From: Adenophora triphylla var. japonica
Lineage: Eukaryota; Streptophyta; Magnoliopsida; Asterales; Campanulaceae
Direction: 5' to 3'
Assembly: GCA_022495995.1 (NCBI GenBank)
Contig: JAFEMH010004892.1
Span: forward strand, 123,365-187,364
DNA length: 64,000 bases
This document shows, in pieces, positions 11,354 to 22,240 of this stretch. Numbering within the stretch: the first letter of the stretch is position 1; each line of letters opens with the position of its first letter. The position numbers and the translations under genes are program-made. Below the pieces are notes generated by a model that saw only the letters and a list, made by a program, of their open reading frames with translations, was not told the origin of the DNA and searched no databases.

Positions 11354-11461
11354 TTGCTAACGTTCATGCAATTATTGCAACTTGTATTTTTTTAAAGATA
11401 GAATTGCAACTTCTTGTTAATAACTCCCTATCCTATGCGAACCAAACATAGACCGAATTGG
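11354..11461. other. Spacer between the twin foldback elements, with both TSDs
   Basis: 108 bp carrying TTGCTAACG at its left end and CCGAATTGG at its right end. These are the inner target duplications of the two flanking elements. It represents the pre-insertion DNA. Confidence 0.8.
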
Positions 11462-11999
11462 GAGTAGGTCTGCTGAGAAACGCGTTTTTTTCATAACTAT
11501 GGAGAAACGTGTTTTTAATAGCCAGAAGCTATGCGTTTGATAACCAGAAAAAAATTACTGGATATCAGTCTCAAAGGGTTCTGGATATCCAGAAGCTTTG
11601 GAACGGATATCCAGAAGCCTTTGGGCGAATATCCAGAAAAAATAGATTTGAAGCCAAATCCAAGGCCAAGACCAGAAATGAAAGTTTCTGGATATCCAGA
11701 AACCTTCAAATGTATATCCAGAAACCATCAAATGAATATCCAGAAACATTTTGAAAGTTTCTGGATATTCATTTTGAAGGTTTCTGGATATCCAGAAACC
11801 TTCAAATGTATATCCAAAAACCATCAAATGAATATCCAGAAACATTTTGAAAGTTTCTGGTTATCATTTTGAAGGTTTCTGGATATCACTTTCATAAGCT
11901 TCTGGATATCCAGAAGCCTTGGCCTGCATTGTCGCGCGACAAGTCGGGCCCCGTTTCTCCATAAGTTACGGAGAAACGCGTTTCTCCCAAGATTTTGTG
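11462..11999 (-). mobile_element. Mutator-type non-autonomous foldback element, copy 2 (opposite orientation)
   Basis: A 538-bp element is bounded by a perfect 9-bp duplication CCGAATTGG (11453-11461 and 12000-12008). Read on the minus strand it begins CACAAAATCTTGGGAGAAAC and ends near CAGCAGACCTACTC, matching copy 1. It also shares the block with the TGTCGCGCGACA palindrome near that end. The interior is the same TTTCTGGATATCCAGAAA palindromic repeat. It is clearly the same family inserted independently in reverse orientation. Confidence 0.8.
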
Positions 12000-12008
12000 C
12001 CGAATTGG

Positions 12009-12288
12009 ATGGACTAGTTCGGAATCTAACCAAATGTTACGGCCGCCACCTCTTTCTTCAACATTCAACTATTTCATCATATAACAATGTGGCAATGGAT
12101 CAAAAAGTTTGGAAAATGGGCCTAATATTAATATTAATATTAATGATTAAAGTTGTTTTTTTAAAAAATTAGATTTTTTATTTTATTGATGATAGATAAA
12201 TATCATTAAGGGTACATCAATTTTTGATTTATAAATAGGCTAGCATGAATTTTTTTATAAGAAAGAAGGTTAGGAGAAGAGAGAAGGC
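12009..12288. other. AT-rich spacer
   Basis: No gene seen. Contains an (ATT)n-like run near 12125-12145. Confidence 0.6.
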
Positions 12289-12524
12289 TGTAGCATATGG
12301 GGAGATAACCAACGTGGTTTGCTCCTTTGTGATCTTTTCATTATATAAGTATTGTACAAACAGACGCAAGAGATTAGATTGAGTATTAGGCAAACTATAC
12401 ATGGTAAGGATATAATTGAATATACTAATTGCTTATCAAATATACAGTAAGACATATAACATATCTCACGGAGTATTAGCCAAGGAATGGACGTGCGGGT
12501 CACGTGTGATGACTATTGTTTACA
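12289..12524 (-). repeat. 3' LTR of copia element H
   Basis: Read leftwards: a polypurine tract AGGGGG (12525-12530), then TGTAAACAATAG, ending in ATATGCTACA. This gives a compact 236-bp LTR with TGTA/TACA ends, typical of small copia elements. It follows directly on the RNase H frame. The 5' part of the element is not present. Confidence 0.7.
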
Positions 12525-13440
12525 CCCCCTCAAGGCAAGTGGTACAGGTGCCAGCTGCAGCTTGTCGGATAACAAATCGAGTCGTGGTCGAGATAAACCC
12601 TTAGTGAAAATGTTGGCTATTTGATCGGCAGTGGCAATATAGGATAGACGCAAAAAGCCGCACTGATGTAGTTCCCTGACAAAGTGCAAATCAATCTCGA
12701 TATAGCTAGTTCGAGCATGAAAAAAAGGAATTTTGAGCCATGTGTAGAGCAGAGAGATTGTCATAATTTATATGTGGATGGGAAGGTATAGGTCGAGCTC
12801 CCTGAATAAGAATGAGAAGCAGCGCAGTTCAGCTACCATGGTTGCTAGAGCTCGATATTCCACCTCACTACTAGACCGTGCCACAGTAGTCTGTTTCTTG
12901 GCTGTCCAAGCTACTAGGTTTGGTCCAATAAAAATACACGCGTCAGTGGTATAACGACGATCATCTGGGGACCCGGCCCAATTAGAGTCGAAATATGCTC
13001 TTAAGCAAGTATCAGAACATCGTGTAAAGTGTAAACCACGATATAGAATGCCTTTGCTGTACCGAAGAATACGTTTGACAACAATCAAGTGAAAGGTGCG
13101 AGGAAAGTGCATAAACTGACATACTTGATTGACGGCGAACGCAATGTCTGGACGAGTAAGGGTAAGATATTAGAGGCCAACCATACTTCGGTATGTAGTA
13201 ACATCTGAAAGAGAATCCCCATTATGTACATAAAGATGTGACCCCGAAGCAAGTGGAGTGGTGGTGGGCTTGCTACCCTCAATCTGAAACTTGCGAAGAA
13301 GATTAGATGCATAACGAGCCTGACTAAGAATCGAGGAATCAACTGAATAGTCAGTCTCAATGCCAAAAAAGAACTCGAGAGTCCCAAGACGGTGACTTTC
13401 AAAATTCGCTCATATGTTGTCAATAATTGAAGAGACCTCA
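12513..13440 (-). pseudogene. Ty1/copia RT end and RNase H remnant (element H)
   Basis: Minus-strand segments in several frames give the end of a copia RT (LEFFFGIETDYSVDSSI), the connection (LYVHNGDSLSDVTTYRS) and RNase H (RAYFDSNWAGSPDDRRYTTD, TVARSSSEVEYRALATM, YIEIDLHFVRE, TADQIANIFTKGLSRPR). At least two frameshifts separate them. Catalytic Asp and Glu residues of RNase H are visible. Everything upstream of the RT palm is missing, so this is a 5'-truncated dead element. Confidence 0.9.
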
Positions 13441-13489
13441 TGTTAGTCAAAATATATGTATAGCTTAGAAATTGCTTAATCCCAGTCAT

Positions 13490-14863
13490 TAAAGCATTAT
13501 TGAGTACCCCTAATTTTAACTAGAATACTTAGAATTTTTTATATACCCTTAGAATCCCCTTAGTGCTAGTGCCTGTGTTTTTTATATACTTGTATTTATC
13601 TCAAGACGACTGAAGAATTAAGAACTTGACTTGTTCAAAAGGAAATATTGGTTAACTTGCTCAAGCTATCATAAGTCATAACCAATTGACTATCTTGATC
13701 GGTCATGACTTCAAGTGATCAACCTTCAACTGGTCAGACTAATCAGCCGGTTATGTACTTCATCAGTTACTGAAGTCAGTCAAGCTTCCTCAACAAGATT
13801 CAATCAGTTTACCTAGCATTAATTTCTCCCACCTACTTAGCTAATTGCTATAAATACCATGTTGCAACCTTGTAAGTAACTACTTCAAATAATATTCAAG
13901 TTACCAGTACTCACAACAACATCTTTACTCAATGGATAATTCAAGCATGGCTGTAATTCAAGATCTCAAGCATTTAATGGAGAAAATATTTTCAATTAAT
14001 GCTTATCAGTCCTAGTCATCACTTTAACCCCTTCAAAGAAAACAACTCAATTTGAAGACACTATAAATACCTTTCTTAGAGCATTGAAGAGGGTTGGTGC
14101 ATTAAAGACTTTGAGAGTAGAATTGTCAAGAACTGCAAGTGCTGAAATTCTTCAAGGATTGAAGTTCAAGACATTCAGTAATTGTAATTACTAGACCATT
14201 TATTAGGACAAACACTGTGCATACTCAATCAATTCTCGTAAGTGTTCCCCAACAAGACTATGTATGGAACATATTGATTGATCACACTACACACCCAAGA
14301 GAAATCAGTTCAACTTGTGAACACATCTCTTGTATACACATGGTTAAAATTGTATCATGCTCCATTAGTGATCACTTTCCTTTTGGCAGCCTTCAATCTT
14401 CCTTATAGGTTAAGGCTTGCAACTTGTAATAAACAAGTTAACATTAATAGTGCACATTTTCACAAATCCAAGTTTTGACCAAACTTGATAGAGTACGTAG
14501 TAGTTAGTTAACACTGTGAACCTCTCCAAATAACTGTGTCCCTTTGATTGTGTTTGTTCATTTCATCTTATCTTGTAACCAGTTGAGCTCTATCAGCGGT
14601 TACAACCTTTGAATTCTAACTGCCTTGTTTTGCCTTTCTTATTGGAATATATTTTGCATGATATTTTAACTTAATTGAAACTCATTTTAATTAACCAATT
14701 ATTTGAGTGATTAAATTGGTAATATTTTATCCGCTGCGTAACCGGATAGCATCGGTTTATCTTTTGATAAGTTAATTGACAATTTTGAAAAGGTTTTTCA
14801 AAAGAAATTTTATCAGGCTATTCATCCCCATCTAGCCCGTTTTCCTACCAATTGAGCCTAACA
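13490..14863 (+). repeat. 5' LTR region of copia element E
   Basis: Non-coding DNA ending ...GAGCCTAACA at 14863, immediately followed by a methionine-tRNA-type primer-binding site, so its right edge is a 5' LTR end. TATAAATA occurs at 13849 and 14062. The left edge cannot be fixed because the other LTR is outside the window. The first part may be spacer between elements H and E. Confidence 0.55.
14062..14069 (+). promoter_or_regulatory. TATA box of the E LTR
   Basis: TATAAATA in CACTATAAATACC, about 800 bp before the LTR end. A second identical octamer lies at 13849-13856. Confidence 0.4.
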
Positions 14864-14864
14864 A

Positions 14865-14877
14865 TTGTTATCAGAGC
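14865..14877 (+). promoter_or_regulatory. Primer-binding site of copia element E
   Basis: TTGTTATCAGAGC differs by one base from the common plant copia site TTGGTATCAGAGC, complementary to initiator Met tRNA. It begins one base after the LTR end AACA. Confidence 0.75.
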
Positions 14878-14932
14878 TTTCAATTTATGAAAAATATTTT
14901 TCCAAGCTTCAAAGCTTGAATTGCCGATTCCA

Positions 14933-15028
14933 ATGGTAGGAAAATTCATGCAATCGTGGAACATGACAACGATATCCATGTTAAACGAAAATGAATTTCC
15001 AGTATGGAAAAACAGAATTATGCGGTAT
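14933..15028 (+). pseudogene. Copia gag N-terminus, interrupted by gypsy element C
   Basis: The 32 codons from the ATG give a gag start with NENEFPVWKNRIMRYC, matching the start of copia gag where a W-K-x-R/K-M motif is usual. After the Cys codon the sequence switches to TGTAAGTACCC, the left end of C's LTR. The candidate 5-bp target is GGTAT (15024-15028). The rest of element E must lie beyond the window. Confidence 0.75.
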
Positions 15029-16680
15029 TGTAAGTACCCAAATCCGGATCGCCAAAATCCGTTAGAAGTTAACCAGAATCCGTTAACTGGCCCGCTCCAG
15101 GTTAACCGAAACCCGTTAAGCTCCCCGTTCTCAAGCCAACGAGATGTCTCGGGACTGCCCCGTGCATCCCAACGTCAAAGCGTACTCAACACACGTCGTC
15201 GCACGTAAAAGTACAGCTTCTCCTGAAAAACGCACTTTCCGACACTTTCCGGGGGCGTTTCAGACATTTTTCGGAAAGTTATTTAAAAAATGAACAAAAC
15301 CGGGAATAATGACCCGAAAATCCATGACCTGGTGAGTCACAGGGGCACGTGGCACGCATGCCACAGCCCTCCGGTCAACATCAATCAAATTTCAGTGTGA
15401 AAAGACCAAAATACCCCTGAGACTGAGTCCCAGTCCGTCCGAACTGTTTTGCAGGAAAAACCAGAATTGCCAACAAGCCCTTCCAGTTTCCAAAAGACCA
15501 AAAGACCCCATGGAATTCAGGTTAAGTCTGTCCGGACTCTTTTGCAATTTTACCCTATAAATACAAAGGGCTGTCAACATTTCAAAAAAAAGAAAAAACC
15601 TTACCATTTTCCACCATAGCCACGGCCCAAACTGGTTTCACCCTCTCCCGAGTCCCGTTTTGCCTCGATTTACGTGAAAACTTCGTATTTCAACCAAATA
15701 CACACCAAACAACCTCAAAACACCGTTCCAAACACTAAATCGTATCCCGTATACGCCTCTCGAGCCAAAAGAGTCAACCCCTAGCCATAGGTAACACTCT
15801 CTCTCTATAAACACTCGTTCCATCTCGGTTTACGCGCTAGTCGCTACAACCGCCTCGGTCGAACGTTGTTAAAATGTAGACGTCACTGTCAACGGGGTCC
15901 GATACGTTTTAGTCCCGGATCCTCTTCTCTTTCCGTAAGAGAAGTAATCTCGGGTTAAAACTGCGTTTCGGCCCCGTTCCTTTACTTTTCATGTCATTTA
16001 CAATTTCGGATCGTTCGATCCGTTGAATGTCATTTACTTTACGCAACTTTATAGTCTGAACCGTTTGGTTCGTGATAGTCATTTAACGGTCCAGATCGTT
16101 TGATCCGTTGAATGTTATTTACTTAACGCACTTTTAAATCCGGGTCGTTTGATTCCGTCGATACCGGAATTTAAATACTGTCATTTACAAGTCCGAGTCG
16201 TTTGGCTCGTGATAGTATTTACTTATCAAAGTCCGAGTCGCAAAACGATTCGTCGATCGCATATCATTTAATGTTTTTTTCCCGTAAAATCGCTAACAAT
16301 GTAATGACCGGTTTAAAACCGGAGTTCGACATTCAAACTCTCTTTCAAAAACGCGCGAAATGACGTTTGGCATCCAAACAATCATCTTCAAACTCAAAAT
16401 CCGACGTTTGACATTCAAACGCTCTTTTCTTAAAAGTCAACATTTGACACTTAAGTTAAAATCCAAAATCATCACTCGTATCACTTTTCCTAAAAAAACT
16501 CCAAAACCGATGTTTGTCATTCAAACGCTCGCTTTTTCCAAAAAGAATCACAAAATCAAAGTTTGACATTCAAACCAAGATTAAGCTTGTCATTCAAGCC
16601 CCCATTTTCAAAAATGCAAACACACACACACACACCCACATATTTTCGAGAAAGGTAGAAAGACTCGTCATACGAGGCGT
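15029..16680 (+). repeat. Gypsy element C 5' LTR, left part
   Basis: Begins TGTAAGTACCCAAATCC, like the start of B's LTRs. It contains a TATA box (15556), a series of CGTTTGGTTCG / CGTTTGATCCG variants (15995-16240) and repeated GTTTGACATTCAAAC segments (16390-16590). Element A interrupts it at 16681. The remainder continues at 51446-51758, giving a full LTR of about 1.96 kb. Confidence 0.8.
15556..15563 (+). promoter_or_regulatory. TATA box of the C LTR
   Basis: TATAAATA in CCCTATAAATACAAAGGG, same position class as in the A and B LTRs. Confidence 0.5.
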
Positions 16681-18440
16681 TGTGAGTACCCCTACCCGAA
16701 CTCATGTTTTGGGTCCACTTTAATTGATTTTTGGGCTTACATAATTGCTAAAGAAGCGAAATAAGTCCAATTATCCCACAGCCCATCCAACCCATTGGGC
16801 CTGCCAGCCATTTGGCCCAGTATGTCAAAAAGGTGTACGCTATCGTCCGACATGGGAAGACACTAAGGCGGTTTAACTTCCCCTGTCAGACGACATAGGC
16901 CTTCCCATCAGCCTTTTCTATAAATACAAGGCATGGCTGATCATTTTTAGGGGACTTGAAGAGAGGATTGGGAGGATTAGTATAATAGAGGGAAAACTCT
17001 GCCCAAAAAGAGTCTCTCTCTCTCTCTCTCTCATACACACACACTCACCTCCCTCCTCACACACACACATAAACCAAGGCCAAGATCCAAAGAAACCCTC
17101 CTTGTTGGTGTGTAGAAGGGGTAGACACCATACTACTGGTGATCTTACCTTGTGGACTACAATAGGTAGCCACTAAACCTTTCTCTCTCTTTAAATAACT
17201 CATCCATACATTCATACTACCTTTGCATGCTTACTTGCTTCAATATTATGTAGAAATTGGGATTATTGCATGATAAAGGTGGTGGAGAAGTGAATCTTCA
17301 ATATTCACTTCTCCCCACCTTAGATCTGGACATTTGGTGGTATAAACACCATTAAAGTTTGAGTCTTTACATAGTTTAATCGAGTTAGGAGGAGATGGCT
17401 ACTTCAAAGTGGCCATAAACATGTGATTTATCACATTTGGCCACTAAAGCCATGTGATCCTCCCATAATACTCATATAATAGTGCTATATTACTGTTTAC
17501 AGTTAATAAAAATGCTTGGTTTGCCTTGAGAACAAAGGAGGAATCAAAAACGGAGCGAAGGGCACTTATATAGGCCACTCCTGTCGGACGACACAGGACT
17601 CTCTGGAGATCCTGTGTCATACGACATGGGGCTCCCAGAAGGCTATAAAGCCATTCTTGGACTTCAGATCTGTCAGATTTTCCCCCTTCGTAACTCAAAG
17701 CCTACCTAAGTATTTTCTGGCTCATAAGCCACTATTTGGGTGCCTAAGGTCTGTTTGGGTAAGATGGAGGCGGTTTGCCATATGACATAGACGACTTCGG
17801 ATGTTCTATGTCATATGACATCCGTATCATCAAAAGTCAATCATGACTTTGTCCACTCCCATCGACTCCCAAGCTGAGCTTAGACCTTCAAATAGTGTCT
17901 ACAATGGGAGAAATAAATGTCAATCCAGTTCCAGAATAGCTTGGTCATTGTAAAAGACAATCTGACCATGAGACATCATGTCGTGCGACACCCTCTTTCT
18001 GGGAGGTCCTGTGTCGGACGACATCAGAGCTCTCTGGGCAGATTGTCTTAACCTTTTGCCTTGTTATGAAATCATAATATGTAAAGGGTGTGCTCCCCTG
18101 TCATGGCTCACAAGTTGTATTCAGTCTTTACATCATCAATGAAATGCCAAATTTGCATGATTTGCTCATCGACACATATTGCACACACACTTTGAATGTC
18201 CATAATTGTCCAATGTTGATTGAAAGTCTCGAAAGAGGCGTGTTGGGTGAACTCTCTAGTTTTTCCCAAACACGTAACTAGACTCCCGAACCCAAAATCT
18301 CTTAAAATAGGTTTTTCAATGTTTTCCTTTAAAAACGGCGTGGCGACTCTCAAAACCGAAATTTTCAAAAACTTATCATTACAATACATATAACCTTTTT
18401 AAAAGGCGAAATGATATTTTTTCGGGCGAGCGTTCATTCA
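16681..18440 (+). repeat. 5' LTR of element A
   Basis: 1760 bp from TGTGAGTACCCC to GCGTTCATTCA. TATAAATA lies at 16919, followed by CT and AC microsatellites near 17010-17070. The U5 part carries several copies of a palindrome-like TGTCNNNCGACA motif (17581-18025). The 3' end has GGCGTGGCGACTC, a motif also seen near the ends of the B and D LTRs. Confidence 0.9.
16919..16926 (+). promoter_or_regulatory. TATA box of the A 5' LTR
   Basis: TATAAATA in TCTATAAATACAAGG, 238 bp into the LTR; conserved in the 3' LTR near 33662. Confidence 0.55.
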
Positions 18441-18441
18441 G

Positions 18442-18459
18442 TGGCGACTCTGCTGGGGA
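18442..18459 (+). promoter_or_regulatory. Primer-binding site of element A
   Basis: TGGCGACTCTGCTGGGGA starts one base after the LTR end. The identical 18-mer follows B's 5' LTR, and a diverged version follows C's. I do not assign the tRNA with certainty. Confidence 0.75.
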
Positions 18460-18508
18460 TTTGCATTGAAAAACTTTTTATTTTATTTTTTTTTAAAAAA
18501 ATGAAGAC

Positions 18509-18608
18509 GATACTTGGTATATAGGTGGAAACCACTGACCTTCCTGTATCGCTCCCTAACCCGGGGCTTGGGATAAACGGTGGTCTAACAATCCCACGTA
18601 CCAGTGTC
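18509..18608 (+). promoter_or_regulatory. Conserved 100-nt folded leader RNA of element A
   Basis: A 100-nt block just after the primer-binding site is nearly identical to one of exactly the same length in B (35672-35771). It can close on itself: GATACTTGGTA with TACCAGTGTC, an internal GTGG-AAA-CCAC hairpin and a TGGGAT...ATCCCA stem. A role in RNA packaging, dimerisation or translation is inferred only. Confidence 0.6.
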
Positions 18609-19676
18609 ATTCTCCTATTTTTTGAAAAAAAAAGAGAAAAGTTTTTCTTAAGAGAGTCTAACTTTCTTCAAATCAACTCGGACAATTTCTACATTCTCCT
18701 TGTGTGTGCATTTGTGTCATTTTGTGTGCTCATGTGAGCTTTATGTGCTTTGGTATATGGCACTTCTGGGAGCCGGGGCTTCCCCTTTGCTATTTGCTCT
18801 TCCCGTTGGTCAGAACAGGGCAGGATGACGCTGGACTACAGCTACTGGTAAATTCTGACATTTGGGGCAGTCCCCTTTTGTCATGCTTCGACTTATTCTC
18901 TTGTTTTTTCCTTTGCATATTGCATTAAAAAAAAAAAACAACAACCAAAAAAATCTTTTACAAAAAAGAAAAAAATATTTTCCTAGAAAATACCTTCACA
19001 CTACTCGCACGCTACCCGCACATAGAGTTAGAACCCGGGAGTGTACGGACGGCATCGCGGAAAGTGACGTGTTTCGCTAACGCTTGAGCGCCTAAAGTCC
19101 TCCTAGCCTGTGAGTCAGCCAACACTTGTCTGTGACACACTTTCTACCGTGACCGGTTGGTTTTTGGCCAATACTTTTCAAAACATTTCCAAACTCGGTT
19201 TTCAAAATTTTCTCACAAAGTCCGAGTCATGCTTCGTCTCCAAAAAATCTTGGCATACTCTCCCTCCTTATGTCGAAATTACGACATAGCTCGACGTTAT
19301 TGCATGTCAACATCTTGACATATCTCGGCGGAGATACATATCGATTTCTCGCCTTGACTTCGTAAGAAGTCATGACGCGTTCTCGACATGTGTCAACACG
19401 AGACCATGTCAAATTCTTGACACATACTAACGAGAATTATGCCGAAATTTCGCCGCTAAGCGACGAGAGGCCATGCCAGATTTTCAACTCGAAAAGAGGA
19501 GAGGTCATGCCTAATTCTTCCAGGGTTTTACCCGCAAATCGCGGCCTCGTACATTCAAACGTACGTTCGACCCTCTCTCCTCCCAAGTTTAGACATTGAC
19601 TTGGACTTGATTTTGAAAACCCCGAGTTTGACTTGTTTTGGCTCGTATGCCCATAGGTTCGTTCTCCTTTTCGATT

Positions 19677-19786
19677 GGTGGGTTCCACGCGCCCTATAGG
19701 ACCTCTGCCGGGATTGTCCGTCCCGGAGGTGCAATACAGGTGGAATACAGGGGGTCTATAGGCGTAGTGATGGAACCCACTGATCC
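19677..19786 (+). promoter_or_regulatory. Conserved pre-gag structured block of element A
   Basis: The closing stem GTGGGTTCCA (19678-19687) pairs perfectly with TGGAACCCAC (19771-19780). Inside are CTATAGGAC with GTCTATAG, and an inner hairpin CCGGGA...TCCCGG. The same layout occurs before gag in B (36957-37063) and C (52678-52785), with changed but mostly still pairing bases. Confidence 0.65.
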
Positions 19787-19866
19787 AGGAATAGCGTAGA
19801 ATGCGAAAAAGAAGGTGTCCCCCTTTTCCAACCATTCCTAGGATCAATAAAAATCATTTTTATAAA

Positions 19867-19868
<2 letters not shown>

Positions 19869-19911
<43 letters not shown>
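19869..19911. repeat. (AT)n microsatellite
   Basis: About 21 AT units between the structured block and gag of element A. Confidence 0.95.
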
Positions 19912-19915
<4 letters not shown>

Positions 19916-20062
19916 CATATGCATGAGTCCGTCCTAAGCCTATCATCTCCCCTACCTGAAGCCATTTCTCCCCTTTCAGCGAGCAAGTATTGGGTCAGAG
20001 TTCCGGGTGGTCGGTTAATCAGTTTCTCTCCAGTCAGGGAATCATTTCCAGCAGTCTCAGAA

Positions 20063-22240
20063 ATGGTAGATTCGCAAGCTTCAGCGGGTTTGGGTTCGAA
20101 TGCAGGTGTTGATCCAGCTCAGAATCAGAATACCGGTCAGAGAGTAGGGCCAGATCAAGGTCAGAATACGGGACCGAACGCAGCTCTGAATGCCTCTCCC
20201 AGCAGTGGTTATGGTATGGGTCCTCACATGACACCCCCGGGAAGTCCGTTTGTTAACCCTCACCCAGGTTTCAACTTCTCTCAAGAAGCTTCTCTCCGTG
20301 CTGCTCTCGAAGCCTCTCGTGGCCGTGAGGAAGCCGGTTGGGCTCACTATGTCGAAGTAATGCGCATGCAAGGCATCGCAGTAATCCGTCACCCCGATGG
20401 GGCGTATGAAGAAATCAGGAAAGAGCCCGATGTTACTATCACCGGCACCGGATTTGTTCCCCCATCCTCACCTAGGCAAGGCCTTCACAATGTGCCCCCA
20501 CCAGTCTCCTATGGTGTGCCTAGTTCCCTCTCGATGCTGACTCATGGGGGTATGTCAAGGTCTCCCCCCATCCCAGTACCTACTTATGGCATGCAATACG
20601 GGCTGAGGGGTGAATCAAGCTCCTTCCCAAAGGTCAGCGCTCAGGACCAATTTATGTTTTATCCCCAGAATCAGCTTGGGCAGGTTCAGCAGCCCAGTGG
20701 TGTCAATCAAGAACCGTTTGGGTATATTCAGAATCAGTTTGGGGCTCAGGGTCGAAGTCCGTATAACGGCACGGGTCAGCCGCCCAACCCAACCTTTGGT
20801 GGTCAGTTTATTGCTCCTCACGATCAGTCCAATCAGCAGCAGAGCGGATATCGCATGTCAGGAAGCCAGATTTGCCAGGATCAGATCCCGCAATATCCAC
20901 AATCCCAATTCCAAAGCAACATCCCTCAGCCTACGGTTTGTTCTCCTCTCGCCCAGCATCTGTACGGTTCCGCCCCGTATTCAGCTCCGTACACCAATAT
21001 CAGGTCCCCTGCCCATGGTCAGGTCGGCAACCAGTCAGTACAGTTTGGGCCCCGGAATCCCAACGCTCAGTTTAATGGGTATGACATGTACGGGAATAGA
21101 ATCCCCAGCTCGGTTGGTTTATTGGACAGCAATGTCAGCATGCCCAGTACTTTTGGTCTTCCTTCGGCTGCCTTGCCCATCAGATCCATGCCAGAATTTC
21201 CAGTACCATCTTCAACGGTAGCTCCAACTGTAGGGCAACCCCCATCTTCCGAAGTTTTGAGTTTGAAGGAAGAGTTGAAGTATGTGAAAGAACAGTTGCA
21301 CAAGATGACTTTTGGGTCAGACGTGGTCAATTCTGTAGAGCTCAAGGACTCTAAGGCCCTCCTGAAGAACTTCAAGATGCCCCCCATAACTAAGTTTGAA
21401 GGCTTCACATGCCCTAAAACTCACATGAACAGCTACATCATGTCAATGGGTGCCAAAGGGGCCACCGAAGAGATGCTAGCCCTTTACTTTCACTTATCCC
21501 TCGATGACTCTCCTTTGAGGTGGTTTCTAGGACTTAAACCGGAAGCAAGGGCTACATGGTCCCAGATCAGTGATGCTTTTTTGGACAAATACAAAGGAAG
21601 TGTCGAGTGGTACACCACTCGTAGCGACTTGATCGGCACCATCCAGAGGCACGATGAGTCCGTAACAGACTTTTATAAGAGGTGGAACAAGAAGCTTAAT
21701 GAGTTAGCTCACCCAATTCCCCTCTCTGACGAGAAGTCCATCTTCCTTTCATGTGTCAAGCCATCTGTCAGGGAAGCCATTGGCCGGGGGTACTACCCGA
21801 ACCTGCGAGAAATGGTGAGTGCAGGGGCTGAGAGCGAGAATGCTACATATTCCATTGTTCCAAGCTCTACCCCTGTTGCTTCAAAGGGTAAAGAAACTGT
21901 CGTCTCTAACACCGTCAACTACATTCAAGGGGAGAAGGGTCAGTTATCTGGCCGTGGTGGAGGAAGGCCTCAGCGGCAGAAATTGGATGATTTGGGGATG
22001 CCAACTGAGGAGGCATTTAATGGTTTGGTAAAGGCTGGGCTGATCAAGCCTCTGGATAATTACAGCCCGGTTAAGGCAAATCCCAATCTGGACACTAGCA
22101 AGTTTTGCCTCTACCATCAGTACCCTGGACATGTTACCAATGACTGCGTCCCTTTAATGCTGCTCATCCAAAGGCTTATTGATGAGGGGAAGATCGAGAA
22201 GGCTCCTCGCCCCAATGTGATTACCAATCTTCTTCCGTGA
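20063..22240 (+). CDS. gag: Gag of element A (intact, gag-only element)
   Basis: 725 codons from the ATG beginning MVDSQASAGLG. The frame is open upstream to 19919, but a start at 20063 leaves the structured block as leader. Residues about 10-430 are low-complexity, rich in Gln, Pro, Ser, Gly and Asn, with a short helical part (EASLRAALEASRGREEAG) also found in B and C. Residues about 435-600 are the retrotransposon gag domain (PPITKFEGFTCPKTHMNSY, SPLRWFLGLKPEARATW, FYKRWNKKLNELAHP). Near residue 681 is a CX2HX4HX4C finger (CLYHQYPGHVTNDC), the Tat-type zinc knuckle. It ends NVITNLLP-stop with no pol after it. Being intact in an element with about 3% LTR divergence, it may still make capsid protein. 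Confidence 0.9.
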   Translation: MVDSQASAGLGSNAGVDPAQNQNTGQRVGPDQGQNTGPNAALNASPSSGYGMGPHMTPPGSPFVNPHPGFNFSQEASLRAALEASRGREEAGWAHYVEVMRMQGIAVIRHPDGAYEEIRKEPDVTITGTGFVPPSSPRQGLHNVPPPVSYGVPSSLSMLTHGGMSRSPPIPVPTYGMQYGLRGESSSFPKVSAQDQFMFYPQNQLGQVQQPSGVNQEPFGYIQNQFGAQGRSPYNGTGQPPNPTFGGQFIAPHDQSNQQQSGYRMSGSQICQDQIPQYPQSQFQSNIPQPTVCSPLAQHLYGSAPYSAPYTNIRSPAHGQVGNQSVQFGPRNPNAQFNGYDMYGNRIPSSVGLLDSNVSMPSTFGLPSAALPIRSMPEFPVPSSTVAPTVGQPPSSEVLSLKEELKYVKEQLHKMTFGSDVVNSVELKDSKALLKNFKMPPITKFEGFTCPKTHMNSYIMSMGAKGATEEMLALYFHLSLDDSPLRWFLGLKPEARATWSQISDAFLDKYKGSVEWYTTRSDLIGTIQRHDESVTDFYKRWNKKLNELAHPIPLSDEKSIFLSCVKPSVREAIGRGYYPNLREMVSAGAESENATYSIVPSSTPVASKGKETVVSNTVNYIQGEKGQLSGRGGGRPQRQKLDDLGMPTEEAFNGLVKAGLIKPLDNYSPVKANPNLDTSKFCLYHQYPGHVTNDCVPLMLLIQRLIDEGKIEKAPRPNVITNLLP

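Noticed and set aside
11032..11872. Several overlapping open frames rich in SGYPET-type repeats on both strands
   Set aside because: By-products of the palindromic repeats inside the Mutator-type elements.
18509..18608. A tRNA or SINE-like gene
   Set aside because: The block folds, but I cannot find proper A and B boxes or an anticodon arm; the location after the primer site fits a retroelement leader better.
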